Below, in pieces: positions 13,183 through 24,118 of a DNA stretch of 64,000 bases. A model generated the notes under the pieces. The model was not told the DNA's origin, made no database searches, and worked only from the letters and a program-made list of their open reading frames with translations. The translations under genes and the position numbers were made by a program. The DNA is from Lethocerus indicus (taxonomy: Eukaryota > Arthropoda > Insecta > Hemiptera > Belostomatidae). Each line of letters begins with the position of its first letter. Within the stretch, counting starts at the first letter, position 1. The stretch is taken from positions 13,667,575 through 13,731,574 of the forward strand of contig JACDQD010000005.1 of the NCBI GenBank assembly GCA_019843655.1. Reading direction: 5' to 3'.

Positions 13183-14238
13183 ATGCCTGATACTGCTCCC
13201 CTGAAAGAATCCAAAAATCCAATTATTTGGGTATTGGGTAAGTTCTGAAATAATTTAACATGGATTACAGAACATTTTATAGCAGTAATCCATTATAGCT
13301 AATTGTTTATATGCTATTGAAAATTGTTTTCAATGTTTAGGTGGCCCAGGATCTGGTAAAGGAACACAATGTGATAAAATTGTTGAAAAATATGGATTTA
13401 CTCATATCTCAACAGGCGACCTACTTAGAGCTGATGTCGCTTCTGGATCAGAAAGAGGCAAAGCACTTGAGCAAATCATGAAAGAGGGCCAGCTTGTTCC
13501 CTTAGTTAGTGTTGTTAATTATTATTGTGCCTACTTTTTATTTGTATATGGCTCATTTTGAAAACGTCCAAATTATCTAATATACTTTACTGATCATTGT
13601 TCAAGAACTAATAATTATGTGGATTTAACAATTTAATTTAATCTTTTCAGAATGTTGTTTTGGGCCTTCTGGCTGAGAAAATGTTGAAAGAATTGCCTAC
13701 ATCTAAAGGCTTCCTAATTGATGGATACCCTAGAGAGCTTAACCAGGGCCAACAATTTGAATCAGATGTATGTATTTTGTCATATATTGTTGTATTTAAT
13801 TAATAATTTATTAATTTTAAGTCATTTTTCAGATTGGCCCCTGTACTCTTGTATTATACTTTGAAGCTAGTGATGAAACATTAGTCAAGCGTCTCTTACA
13901 CCGGGCCTTGTCCTCTGGCAGAGAAGATGACAATGAAGAAACAATAAAAAAAAGATTGCACACATTTCATTCTCACAATGATCCAATCATTGAATCATAT
14001 GCATCAAAAACTAAGAGAGTAAGTACTAAGGGTATTATACATGAATTTTCTCCTTGTTTTCTCTTATATTTATATGTTGGAATATTTATTTTAATTCTTT
14101 ATTAACATATTAGATTATACCTTCATAATTCGTGTAACAGATTAATAAATATTGGTCTTTTTTCAGATCTCTGCTGAAGATACTCCAGATGTTATATTTT
14201 CACAAGTTGTTGCAGCTATTGACAGTATCCAGAAATGA
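13183..14238 (+). CDS. AK1: Adenylate kinase, cytosolic AK1 type
   Basis: Five exons: 13174-13237 (coding from 13183), 13341-13504, 13651-13767, 13833-14018 and 14167-14238. They encode 197 residues, the normal AK1 length. The enzyme converts ATP plus AMP to two ADP in the cytosol. All motifs are present: P-loop GGPGSGKGT at 19-27, STGDLLR at 42-48, SGSERG, DGYPR at 97-101, and the lid arginines in [13 protein letters not shown] (141-153). The short lid is typical of AK1. The first exon opens directly after an acceptor AG, so there must be an upstream exon. The nine bases before the ATG are in frame, so an ATG|gt exon such as the one at 10570 would add four residues. Several AATAAA signals follow; one is at 14949. 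Exon borders match the degenerate homologue at 1.8 kb, which indicates a duplication. Confidence 0.93.
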
Positions 14239-15429
14239 ACAGTACATCATAAAGTTGAAAAAGAAACAGGAGTTATTTGAAATTTGGATATTATGACAAA
14301 AGTGTTTGATGAAAAGAATACAAACACCATTTTAAGCTCAGAAGATATTTTCCAGCTCTACTATTTACAGCACATTATTTGATTTGATTTTCATTATCTA
14401 CTGCAGTCCTTTAAAATTGCTAATTTACTCACTTAAGCTCAAATAATTGATCATAGTTTAAGATTAAAGTAATAATACTTGTCATATTGCTGAGCTTAGA
14501 AATATTATTCAATCAATTAAGAAGTAAATGTACTATGGTAAAGTCAGCATATAATGTTGCACATATTGTTTACATATTCTTTCCACAGTTCATTCCAAAT
14601 TTACAGCAATTCATTGCAGTAACTATTTATCAACATTATAAATGTCATCAAGTCATTACTTGTTAATAATTATTAGAGAAATTTATATTTATAATTGTTA
14701 AAATTTTTTTTTCTTCTTGATATACTTCTGAATTATTCTTAGTTAACAATGTTCCAATGGTATTCTTGGTTCCATTATGATATTTCAGATATCTGTGGAC
14801 AAAAAATGTTTTGAATTGTTGACTAAAATATGAAAATGCTTTAACAAAATGATAAAATTAATGTTGTTAAAGTTTATTGTTACCTTTATAATTTAATTAC
14901 TTTACTTTACCTGTTATGACAAATAGTGTATGTTAAAGAGTTGTGAACAATAAACCTTTATTTTGCTTTTATAATCAAAATTATTTACCATTGCATAACA
15001 TGAATTATTTTTAAAAATATGATTTTTCATTTATAGCTAATTTTTGTTAACACATATGTGTTTATTATCATTTATTATGCATTTGTGTCAATCTAAACTC
15101 CCTAACTGCCAGTTTTAATTGAACTATCAACGTTTTAAAGTTAATTATTTCCAAGTATTCTCAATCAACTTCCCTGGTTTCTATCTAGATTAAGAAAATA
15201 TGTAAAATCACGGTTAACGCACCCCACTTCTACATTTAGTTTTGATATTTCATATCCCTAATCAATCTCCACCACTTACACTGTTTATAGAAGAAATGTA
15301 GTGGTCATTAAATAATTCTAGGTAATCATCATTACCATGTCATTATAGTTGACAGTAATCCAAGGGAGCTTCCATTATACTCTAATTATTCTGCCACAGT
15401 TATTTCCCTTCAATCCCCTTTGAACAACA
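14239..15429. other. Kinase 3' UTR and AT-rich spacer
   Basis: No coding exon is visible. The sequence is AT-rich and CpG-poor. AATAAA at about 14949 is a plausible kinase poly(A) signal. The lectin promoter should lie near 15.3-15.42 kb, but I cannot point to a TATA box. Confidence 0.45.
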
Positions 15430-16954
15430 ATGTTTTTCCTTGTTCTCTCTATATGTATAGTACAATACAATATTGCCATTCGCCGTTGTGGACAGGCTGA
15501 AAACCCAGATGAGCACAGGTTTCATTTGATAGTACCATTTTTTCAATCTAAGGTGGTTCCTTTATCGTTAGAACATTTAAGTAGTTTGAAGGAATGCAAA
15601 CAGTATGCTGTATATAAGCATGGGCTTGCATTTAATTTTGCCCATGAAGGTAAGGTATCATAATGTGTTTTAATTATTAAACATTTTTCAATATGAATGT
15701 TCAAATTAATTACTTCTTGTTGACAAAATGTTTTTTGTAAATAATAAGTAATTTTATTAAAACATATGTACCTAAATTGTACTTATTTAAATGCAGAATA
15801 TTTATACATGAGTGAGAACATTACTAATGGAAGTAACTGTTTGGTGTTTGACTGTCCAGAGTTTGATTTCTTTACTAATGAACTATCAGTCTTTGATTAT
15901 TACAGCATATACTCAAAAGCATGTAAGTGTATTTAATTTTGTATTATAGTTTATTGATTTAATTCATATTAGTCAGAATTAAATAATATATTTAAATGTA
16001 CATACTTCCAACAACTTTTTAAATTGAATAGGCAACTTTTAATAGGGATAGGCAACTTCACCTGCATTCCTAAAGTTGGAATATTTATTGTGCACTATAA
16101 TCACCTCAATTATACAAATGCTCAATCAATTTGCCAAAAAGAAGGTGGTTATTTAGCAGAAATAACCAATGAATTCGAAACAAACAGATTGGGAAAAATG
16201 TTGTTGTCTCAACATTTATCTAAGGTCTTTGTTGGTTTTAATGATTTTGAACTACCAGGAGAACTTCTTAATCACAAAGGTAACATAAATATTTACAAAG
16301 ACTATAATTTAAATATAGAAAATGGTGAGGTACTGATTATAAGGTTTTACTATATATGAAAATGAATGAAAAATGAGTTTTATCTCCACTCAGATTTTCG
16401 TTCTCCACTCAAATTTCAGAAGTTAGAAATACACTCATTTATACAAATCATTAACTTTAAAACTCTTAAAATTATGGCCAATTACATGAAGTAATCATGA
16501 CATTTCTATGATTGTCTGACTGTTGAAGTTCTATATGTAATCAATTCAACACAAATTTAATGAATTAAAAAGTCTAGTGGTATTGGTCTGTCTTTCAATA
16601 TTTTGAAAAATTTAGAGCTCCAAAATCTCACCAAAGGTGAGAAGGAAGCTAGTAGATTTATTAATTCATTGGAAGAATACCAACTGATTGCAACATGAAA
16701 ATATTGAAATGAAAGTTTTCTAGCTCACATAATATGAATATGTTAAATGATTACCATCATTTTGATCTTGATATTTTTCAATTTCTTTAGGCACTCCAAT
16801 TGAATGTCTTGAATACAAAGGCTGGGCCCCTGGTGAGCCAAAAAAATTTACTCCAGGGAATAATTGTGGAATTTTGGACTCTGATGGAAAATGGAAAACA
16901 GCTAGCTGCTCATCAAAGCATGCGTTCATCTGTAAACTGAGCCCATATATTTAG
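15430..16954 (+). CDS. Secreted C-type-lectin-domain protein with an N-terminal cysteine module
   Basis: Four exons: 15430-15649, 15797-15922, 16052-16279 (or from 16046) and 16791-16954, giving about 245 residues. The ORF opens with a hydrophobic signal peptide (MFFLVLSICIVQYNIA). The first module has spaced cysteines (ECKQYA, AFNFAHE, NCLVFDCPE) reminiscent of PAN/apple-like modules; that comparison is inference. The second module is a C-type lectin fold with CIPK, a QSICQKEGGYLAEI helix, KVFVGFND, CLEYKGWAPGEPKKFTPGNN, CGILDSDGKWKTASCSS and CKL. The calcium/sugar motif EPN or QPD is replaced by EPK, and the WND motif by WKT, so classical calcium-dependent sugar binding is unlikely. Insect relatives usually act as secreted recognition factors. 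Two acceptors 6 nt apart serve exon 3. No AATAAA occurs between the stop and the transposon at 16991. Confidence 0.85.
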
Positions 16955-16990
16955 AAGCTAAATCAATATGTCGTTTCTGGTCAAAATTTA

Positions 16991-17664
16991 CTGTAGTGGC
17001 CACGGAGGTTATCGGGTGTATTCGATATATCCATTTATACGGGTGAATCGATATCACACATACTCTCTCGCAATAAATCCCAAATCCACACATATCTCAA
17101 TCACTCTTTCCGGTCTCTCGCTTTAAACAACACAAACAAATGAAATTTAACACTTCCATAGTAACTCAAAAGAAATAACCCGCCTAATTACAAAGGAATG
17201 GTCAAAATAAAAAGCACAACCTGCCGGACGCCTTAATAAAGGTACGCGATGTGAAAACAAAATAACCCGCCTAATTTGGTCAAAATACAAAAAATCACAA
17301 CCCGTCGGACGCCTTAATAAAGGTACGCGATGTGAAAACAAAATAACCCGCCTAATTTGGTCAAAATACAAAAAGCACAACCCGTCGGACGCCTTAATAA
17401 AGGTACGCGATGTGAAAACAAAATAACCCGCCTAATTTGGTCAAAATACAAAAATCACAACCCGTCGGACGCCTTAATAAAGGTACGCGATGTGAAAACA
17501 AAATAACCCGAAGAATTTGATCAAAATAAAAAGCACAACCCGTCGGACGCCTTAATAAAGGTAGGCGATGTGAAAACAAATATGGCTGACCAAGTTGACG
17601 ACATCGATTCACCAGTATAAATCGATATATCGAATACATCCGATAACCTCCGTGGCCACTACAG
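16991..17664. mobile_element. Non-autonomous DNA transposon (MITE-like) with 65-bp terminal inverted repeats
   Basis: The ends 16991-17055 and 17600-17664 are inverted copies of each other over 65 bp with four mismatches, starting CTGTAGTGGCCACGG. Each end abuts a TA dinucleotide (16989-16990 and 17665-17666), which fits a TA target duplication as in Tc1/mariner-type elements. There is no transposase frame. The open frames inside are artefacts of the tandem repeats. CpG is abundant inside although the flanks are CpG-poor, which suggests recent insertion. It sits 36 bp after the lectin stop codon and carries AATAAA at 17072-17077. Confidence 0.88.
17171..17580. repeat. Tandem repeat of about 80 bp, five copies, inside the transposon
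   Basis: The marker GGACGCCTTAATAAAGGTA (GGTA within GGTACGCGATG) recurs at 17226, 17307, 17387, 17467 and 17545, a period of 78-81 bp. Copies are nearly identical; the first and last have small indels. Confidence 0.92.
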
Positions 17665-17666
17665 TA

Positions 17667-18255
17667 AATTAACCCAACTGTTGCAGTACACAATTAATGG
17701 GCTACAATTAAATACATGTTTTACCTGTTATGATAAAAAAGAAGTTCTGTGCCGAAATACTTGTGTCAGAATTTCATTGGCATAGTGTCATACGAAGGAA
17801 TTAGATTGCAGAGCTGTTTTGAACCTCAAAGAGGCTATATAAAATCTCAGGTGCATCATTCTTTTTATTACAATAGTTATTAGTCATTATTATAAATAAT
17901 TTGATTATTCCCTCCAAACCATAAGAATTTATATTTAGAATCAGAAATTTGACATATTCTCTATGTAAGGCTGGATAAATGAGGGATGGAGGAAGTATAA
18001 GTTGAAGTGAAATATTAAATTTGAGTCATTTCAAAAATGAAAAAACAACAATAATGTGTATTTATCATCATATGTGTGTTTGTGTGTATATATGGACAGT
18101 TACCAACTAATGAAGTAAATAGCTTTGTGAAAAAATAGACATCTTTTTTATATTTAAGTTTTTAATAAGATATTATTTCAAAATTTTTTTATTTAAATGA
18201 ATTATAACATATCATAAATATATTTTGTATATAATGCTTAATCATTGCACTAATT
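17667..18255. other. Spacer between transposon and FATP copy A
   Basis: AT-rich with no coding exon. On the minus strand it holds the copy A 3' UTR. AATAAA read on that strand lies at 18193-18188, about 65 bases after the stop. Confidence 0.5.
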
Positions 18256-21200
18256 CTACAACTTAATGCATCCTGACAGAATTTGATTATATAATCCCTT
18301 TGTTATTGGAATATAAGTTGCACCTGTCTTGAAATAAAGAGGATCCTTCACAGTATCAGGATTGAAGCCTTGATTCTGAAGATTTGTTTTCTTCAATTTA
18401 AAAGTTCCTGTCAGTTCAACAGATGTCATTATTCGAAGGAATATAGGATGTGCATATTGTGGCAGCATTCTGTCCAAACATTGTGCCAGATGATCTAAAT
18501 TTAAATTTCTCTCAATGTCTACTATTGCTGCCATACCAGCTCGACCTTCCATGTCTCCAATCTTGAATGGGAAATAGGAAGCAAATTATAAATTATGTTT
18601 AAAAAATCAAACAAATATATATGAGGGGGCCTCAGTGGCTCAGGGTGTTGAGCACATGCCTGGAAACCCAGAGATTGGTGGTTTGAATCCACTGGTGCAT
18701 GCCATGGATGTTAATTCATAGTGAATGGAGAAATAAGTGCTCCCTTTGATCACAAAAAGCATATATCGGCCTAGGCATACTTGCACTATATAAATATTAT
18801 TTTTAATATAAAATAGTTAAGTAAAACACATACAATAAAATATGTTTATAACCTATAATAATTCCATTCATATAAATTAAATTTATAATATTTAAAATTA
18901 TAATTGCATTATAATCGAATAAAAGGATATAATAAAAATAACCATTGTATAATTTCAATTACAGTAGATTACCTGAACACTATAAACAATGCAATCACGA
19001 AGGCCAATTATACTACTGATTGCAGATTCAACTTCTGATGTGGCAACATTTTCTCCTTTCCATCTAGAAAAATAAGCTCAAAAATTACGTAGTTTTCCTT
19101 TGATTAATGGAGGATGCAAATATTTTTATTATATATAATTTTCACAACAAATACTTCAATTAATCCTAAAGTCTTGAGATAAAAATGAAACTTTTTAATC
19201 AGATTAATAGAGCTGATAAATAACTCTGTTATTATGATAAATATAACATCCATATTTTATGTGTTTACCATTTTACATACTTATATCTGAAAAGTACTTT
19301 AAAATATTGCTAAAAACTATATTACCTGAATGTATCCCCAGTCCTATCTTTGAAGTATATATAACCAAGTTCATCCATCACCATCAAATCACCTACAGTT
19401 ATATACATTTATATAAATAAAAAACATTCTAAGTCGGGTAAGAATAAGAATTTTCTGAAATGTATAATTATGAGAGATTTAAATTATGAGTAATCTTTTC
19501 AATTTGATAACAAAATTGGACCTTGAATTGAATTTGCCTTTCTATTTTAAATAAAATACAATAAATTAAAAGGTTGTTTCTTTACCAGAAACAAAAGCCT
19601 TGTCTCCCTTTTTAAGAACATCATGTATAAATTTTTTGTTTGATTCCTTTTTATCTAAATAGCCATGCACTTCCTTCACAGCAGACTTCAAAGGAATAAC
19701 ACCAACAAACATACCAGGTTCACCTAAACAGTCAATATATTGCAAATAAATATGCGTTAATGTTTAACAAACGTCTGTATATAGTCTGGCTGTAGTCAAC
19801 AGAGTCACAAGAAGGGAATTATATGTCGGGTTAGAATATTTATATTAGCTTGAATTAAATAATAAATAGACCTATAAAATGTTTATTTGCTATTTTTGCA
19901 GTAGTCATTTTCTTACCGACATCACAAGGGATACAAAGACCATTTGTATTCCTAAGTATAGTATCAGTTTCAACATTGAATTTCACTATGAGTCCAATAT
20001 ATTTTGAAAATGGTAGAAACCTAGGTATGAAACCAACAGCTCCAAACCTGCCTTCAGTATTAACTATAAAAACAGAAATATTTATTTTATTAAATAAGTT
20101 CTATAGTTGAGATGTATTCATTTAATACTTTTAGTATATTTCAAATAAATGAGTACCAACAAATACTTTTTATTTACCAAATTGAAGGTTGCCTTCTGTA
20201 GAACCATACATTTCCATCATTTTAGGAATCTGAAATCTCTTAACAAACTCGGACCATATTGCCGGTCTAAGTCCATTTCCAAACATCAAACGAAGTGAAT
20301 GTGCCTTGTCATTATGACTTGGAGGAATAGCTAGCATGTAACGACAAATTTCACCAATATACTGACCCACCTAACAGAAAAGAATCAAATCAAGTCAATA
20401 TTACTCATTTCAACTCCTTTACTACTTTAAAGTAAAAAGAAACAATAGAATACTCACAGTGCATTTATACTTGATACAATCAGATATGTAAGATGATGCA
20501 GAGAATTTATGTCTTATGACTGTAGTTCCTCCAACAAGGAGACTGATCCCAACACCTAGACTACCTCCTGCAGTATGATAAAGTGGAAGAGGAACATAAG
20601 CTATGTCATCCTTATTTATTTTTATTATTTGGGTAAGGAGAGGATATAGCATCAAAAACCTGAAAAATTATATTGGAACAATTTATAATCAACTATATCA
20701 AATAATCAGGAATTAAGTAAAGGAAGTTACAAGAATTACAAATAAAGAGTACACCACTTAAAATATATATGAATGCTGGAATTAGTCTCCTCTTTTAAAA
20801 CAATATTACAGAGCTTGGAAACATTAATATAGTGTTATCAATTATATGGATTGCTTTTTCAAATTATTTTGTAATTATTTGCACTAGTTTATGGTTTAAA
20901 TAATTTTGAAATATTTCAGTGAAAATATACTTTTTTGTGTGAAATACAATAGGTAAGCTATTGAAAATAAAAATTTAAAGTATATAAAATACAGTTTGTA
21001 AATATATTAATGCTTTGTTTAAGTACTATAAAGTATCTTTGAATAATTTATGCATAAAAATATACAGCACCTTGAATGGGGCATTATAGCAGCCTTAGGT
21101 AGTCCAGTAGTTCCAGAAGTATATATGTAAACTAAATGATCATTATAGTTAATTTTGCAAGGAGGATAAAATTGTTTTTGCTCAACTGATTTCACTAACA

Positions 21201-22352
21201 CTTCTAATTTCTCCACTCCACCCTCTTGTAGTATATTTCCTCCCCACTGATAAAGCTTAACACTGCTATCCATTTTAGATCGAACACTGTTTATTGCTGT
21301 ACAAACAAAGCAAGATCATAAACCTTTACATTATGCTGTTATTAAAATTGTTACTTTAAATTAATTTAAAGCAAATTTAAAGAAATATTTACTAATAAAA
21401 AACTTCTTAAATAATGATATGTATCGATTAATTACATAAATTTCCTTAATATTTAAAATAACACAGATTAAATGATTTCCTTGCAAGATAACTATACTTC
21501 TAGTATATTTTTCCTATTTACCTGATATTAAATCATCAGAAAATATGACAGCCTTGGACTTTGCAATAGTGATACTGTGATAAAGAGATTGATCTTTCAA
21601 ATTAGTATTGATCAAAGCTGTAACAACCCCCAGTTTTGCAAGACCTAGCCATATGCAAACAAATTCTGGCCTATTGGTCATCATAAGAGCAACAGTATCC
21701 CCCTTGACAAAACCTGCATCTTTAAATACATGGGCAATCTTATTGCTGAATTCATCAACCTAAAAATGCATTTGAGATGTTCATAAATCTATCAATATTA
21801 AAAACACTGAAAGATATCGAAAAATATTAAAAATATTTACTCACATCTTCAAAAGTCCATATGTCATCCTTGAAAAAGAAACACACTTTTTTGGGGGATC
21901 GCTTAACATTTTTTGAAAAAAAAGTTAAAGTGGTCTGATTGGTAGTCTGTAGATAATACGACTTTAAAATTATTAAAAACCCTGTGTATGCACACCTGGA
22001 CCAAATAAATATAACACTATAATTATTTAATATTATTGCTTTGTTAAAATTACTGACAACTGAATCAGTGTCAACTTTTCTTTGAATTAAATTATTAAAT
22101 AAAAGTATTTATTGTGTATTTTTAATTTAAACATCACCATTACACCATAAGAAGCACCATTTCTTAATACAAATTTAAAATAATCACTTACCCCAGATCT
22201 CTTGGCAAAGTCTTCAGGAACACGAATATATTTTTGATGTAGCATGCTGGGAGGAAAAATGAAAAAAAAGACACAATGCAGGCCAACATGTAAGAGAAAA
22301 TATCCATTAGGAACATTGGTATGTGTAAATATGAACTGACGTTGGGCAGCAT
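18256..22352 (-). CDS. Fatty acid transport protein / very-long-chain acyl-CoA synthetase, copy A
   Basis: Eleven exons in transcription order: 22352-22192, 21995-21845, 21759-21522, 21296-21071, 20659-20458, 20370-20178, 20063-19917, 19723-19586, 19392-19326, 19063-18973 and 18561-18256. The phases all fit and give 639 residues, normal for SLC27. Such proteins couple fatty-acid import to ATP-dependent CoA ligation at ER or plasma membranes. Exon 1 encodes a hydrophobic membrane anchor ending TLPRDLG. The AMP-binding motif [14 protein letters not shown] is near residue 240, MYGSTEGN follows, and the FATP signature [13 protein letters not shown] is at about 501-513. All catalytic motifs look intact. 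The ATG at 22352 is the first in-frame ATG of exon 1. Unlike copies B and C, its 5' end lies in CpG-poor DNA. It is the last gene of a same-strand array and most resembles copy B in having an unsplit last exon. Confidence 0.92.
18624..18790 (+). mobile_element. tRNA-derived SINE in intron 10 of copy A
   Basis: The element starts at GGGGGCCTCAGTGGCTCAGG. An A-box-like TGGCTCAGGGTG is at 18636-18647 and a B-box-like GGTTTGAATCC at 18680-18690, 33 bases apart as in tRNA promoters. About 90 bases of non-tRNA body follow. It is antisense to the host gene. The 3' end is not sharply defined. Confidence 0.75.
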
Positions 22353-22482
22353 TGTGGCTAATAAGTTCAAATCAAGATGAATGCCTCTTGATTGATGTCT
22401 ACTAGACCACTATAGAAATAAACTGAGAGTGGTCTTTATGTACTCCCATATGACTTCTTAATCTGAACTTACTTATTTCATT

Positions 22483-22513
<31 letters not shown>

Positions 22514-24118
22514 AATATTAACAAAGCAGATTGGCTTATTAAAAGATTTAAAAGGCAATGAAATAATGATTACTTTCTAATAATATAGATCTGTAATGTT
22601 TCAATTTTTTTATACAAAGAAAAAAATTTTAATAATACATGATACTGTGATATAATTATGTTATTAGATAACATGGTTAATAAATTATTGAATTTGGAAC
22701 ATCTTTGAGTAAACTCAAATAAATTACAACATTTCACTTTTTTATAAATGTAATTAATATTTTCATTCCAATAATAATTCTTTGAACATCTATTATTATT
22801 CACCTGAAGTAAAATAACATATTTTTGAATATATTAACTTAAAAAGGCTCAGATAATGTAATTTTGTGATAACAACCAGACAAAAATCACCACTAAACAA
22901 GAATATGATATGCCAAATGTCTTCAATGCCAATAAAGAGGCCATTTAAAACTGAAATTAATGTCATACAACATAATGACACAAATTTAACTGAAATATTT
23001 TTTAATGCTTTTTAGTAACACTGGCCAAAAGCCAAAAATGGACCTAGCATTGGACCAAATCACCAAATGGTAATACAAGATTGCAAGACTATTTTTTATT
23101 TATACAATATGCATGTTTCATAATATTAAGTTTTGTTTACTGTTTGAATACTTGCATTGTTCTGAAGTTATATTTTTAGAAGATGAAAGTTAAATAAAGT
23201 GCAATATTAAATTTTGGTAAGGGGATAGATTATGCAGCGTTTTCCTATACTCCTATACTAGAGAAATCACTTTCCTAAAATGAATCATATAATTTACTTA
23301 AACAATGGTTACGTAAAATATATATTGTAATTTGTACATCCAACACACTTTTTTGGCAAAGATTGACAAGTACTTTTTGAGACTAGGAACTCTTACAATA
23401 ACTTATATCTTAAACCTAAATTTAAATGCACAATTTTCAATATAACTACTGAATGAAAGATGAATGAATTCTTATGTTATTAAGAAATTATAATATAGTC
23501 GATTTACAATGTGAAGAAAAATATAAATATTTAATCAGTCTTTATGAATTGTGCTTAGGCCATTTCAACAAACTAATGTTTTAAAAATTGGTAATTATAA
23601 AAGTAAATATAGTTTTGAAAAATAGTGGCTGCTTTCTTTTCATTTCAAAAATGACTATGCCCTCAAGACCATGATGTGGGTTATAGAAAATCTTTTCCAG
23701 ACAAGATGGAAAATTGCTGGTACAAGAAACCTCAAACATCAAAGAATAATTTTTAAATTCATAACAAGTGGGTTAAATGCAAGTAACAAATAACACTGAA
23801 GTATACAAATAACAACATTGAAATATACAAATAACAACATTGAAATATACAAATAACAACAATGAAATGTACAATAATAAGGTTAATTTTAAAAAATCCA
23901 TTTTTATAACTGAATGACCAACTCTGATTCAGTTGTAAATTTATAAACAAAATAATCACTTTCCTAAAATTAATATGCTTTACTTAAATCATAGTTTCTT
24001 AAAGTATTTATTTGATGTGAATAAAACACCTGTATGTCTAGTTGGACCACATATAAAATAACAACACCTAAAAAAATATATTTTATATGAATTAGTCAAC
24101 TATAATTAATGACAAACT
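22353..24118. other. Spacer between FATP copies A and B
   Basis: No coding exon was found. It is AT-rich with almost no CpG, including the region just upstream of copy A where a promoter would be expected. A (TA)n run lies at 22483-22506. For copy B, AATAAA on the minus strand is at 24012-24007, about 110 bases after the stop. Confidence 0.5.
23783..23880. repeat. Short tandem repeat, 22-nt unit
   Basis: The unit ACAAATAACAACATTGAAAT plus two bases repeats about four times, the first copy being imperfect. Confidence 0.8.

Noticed and set aside
17147..17693. Two minus-strand frames with repeated peptide units
   Set aside because: They read through the 80-bp tandem repeats and inverted ends of the transposon; the repetition is in the DNA and there is no protein family.
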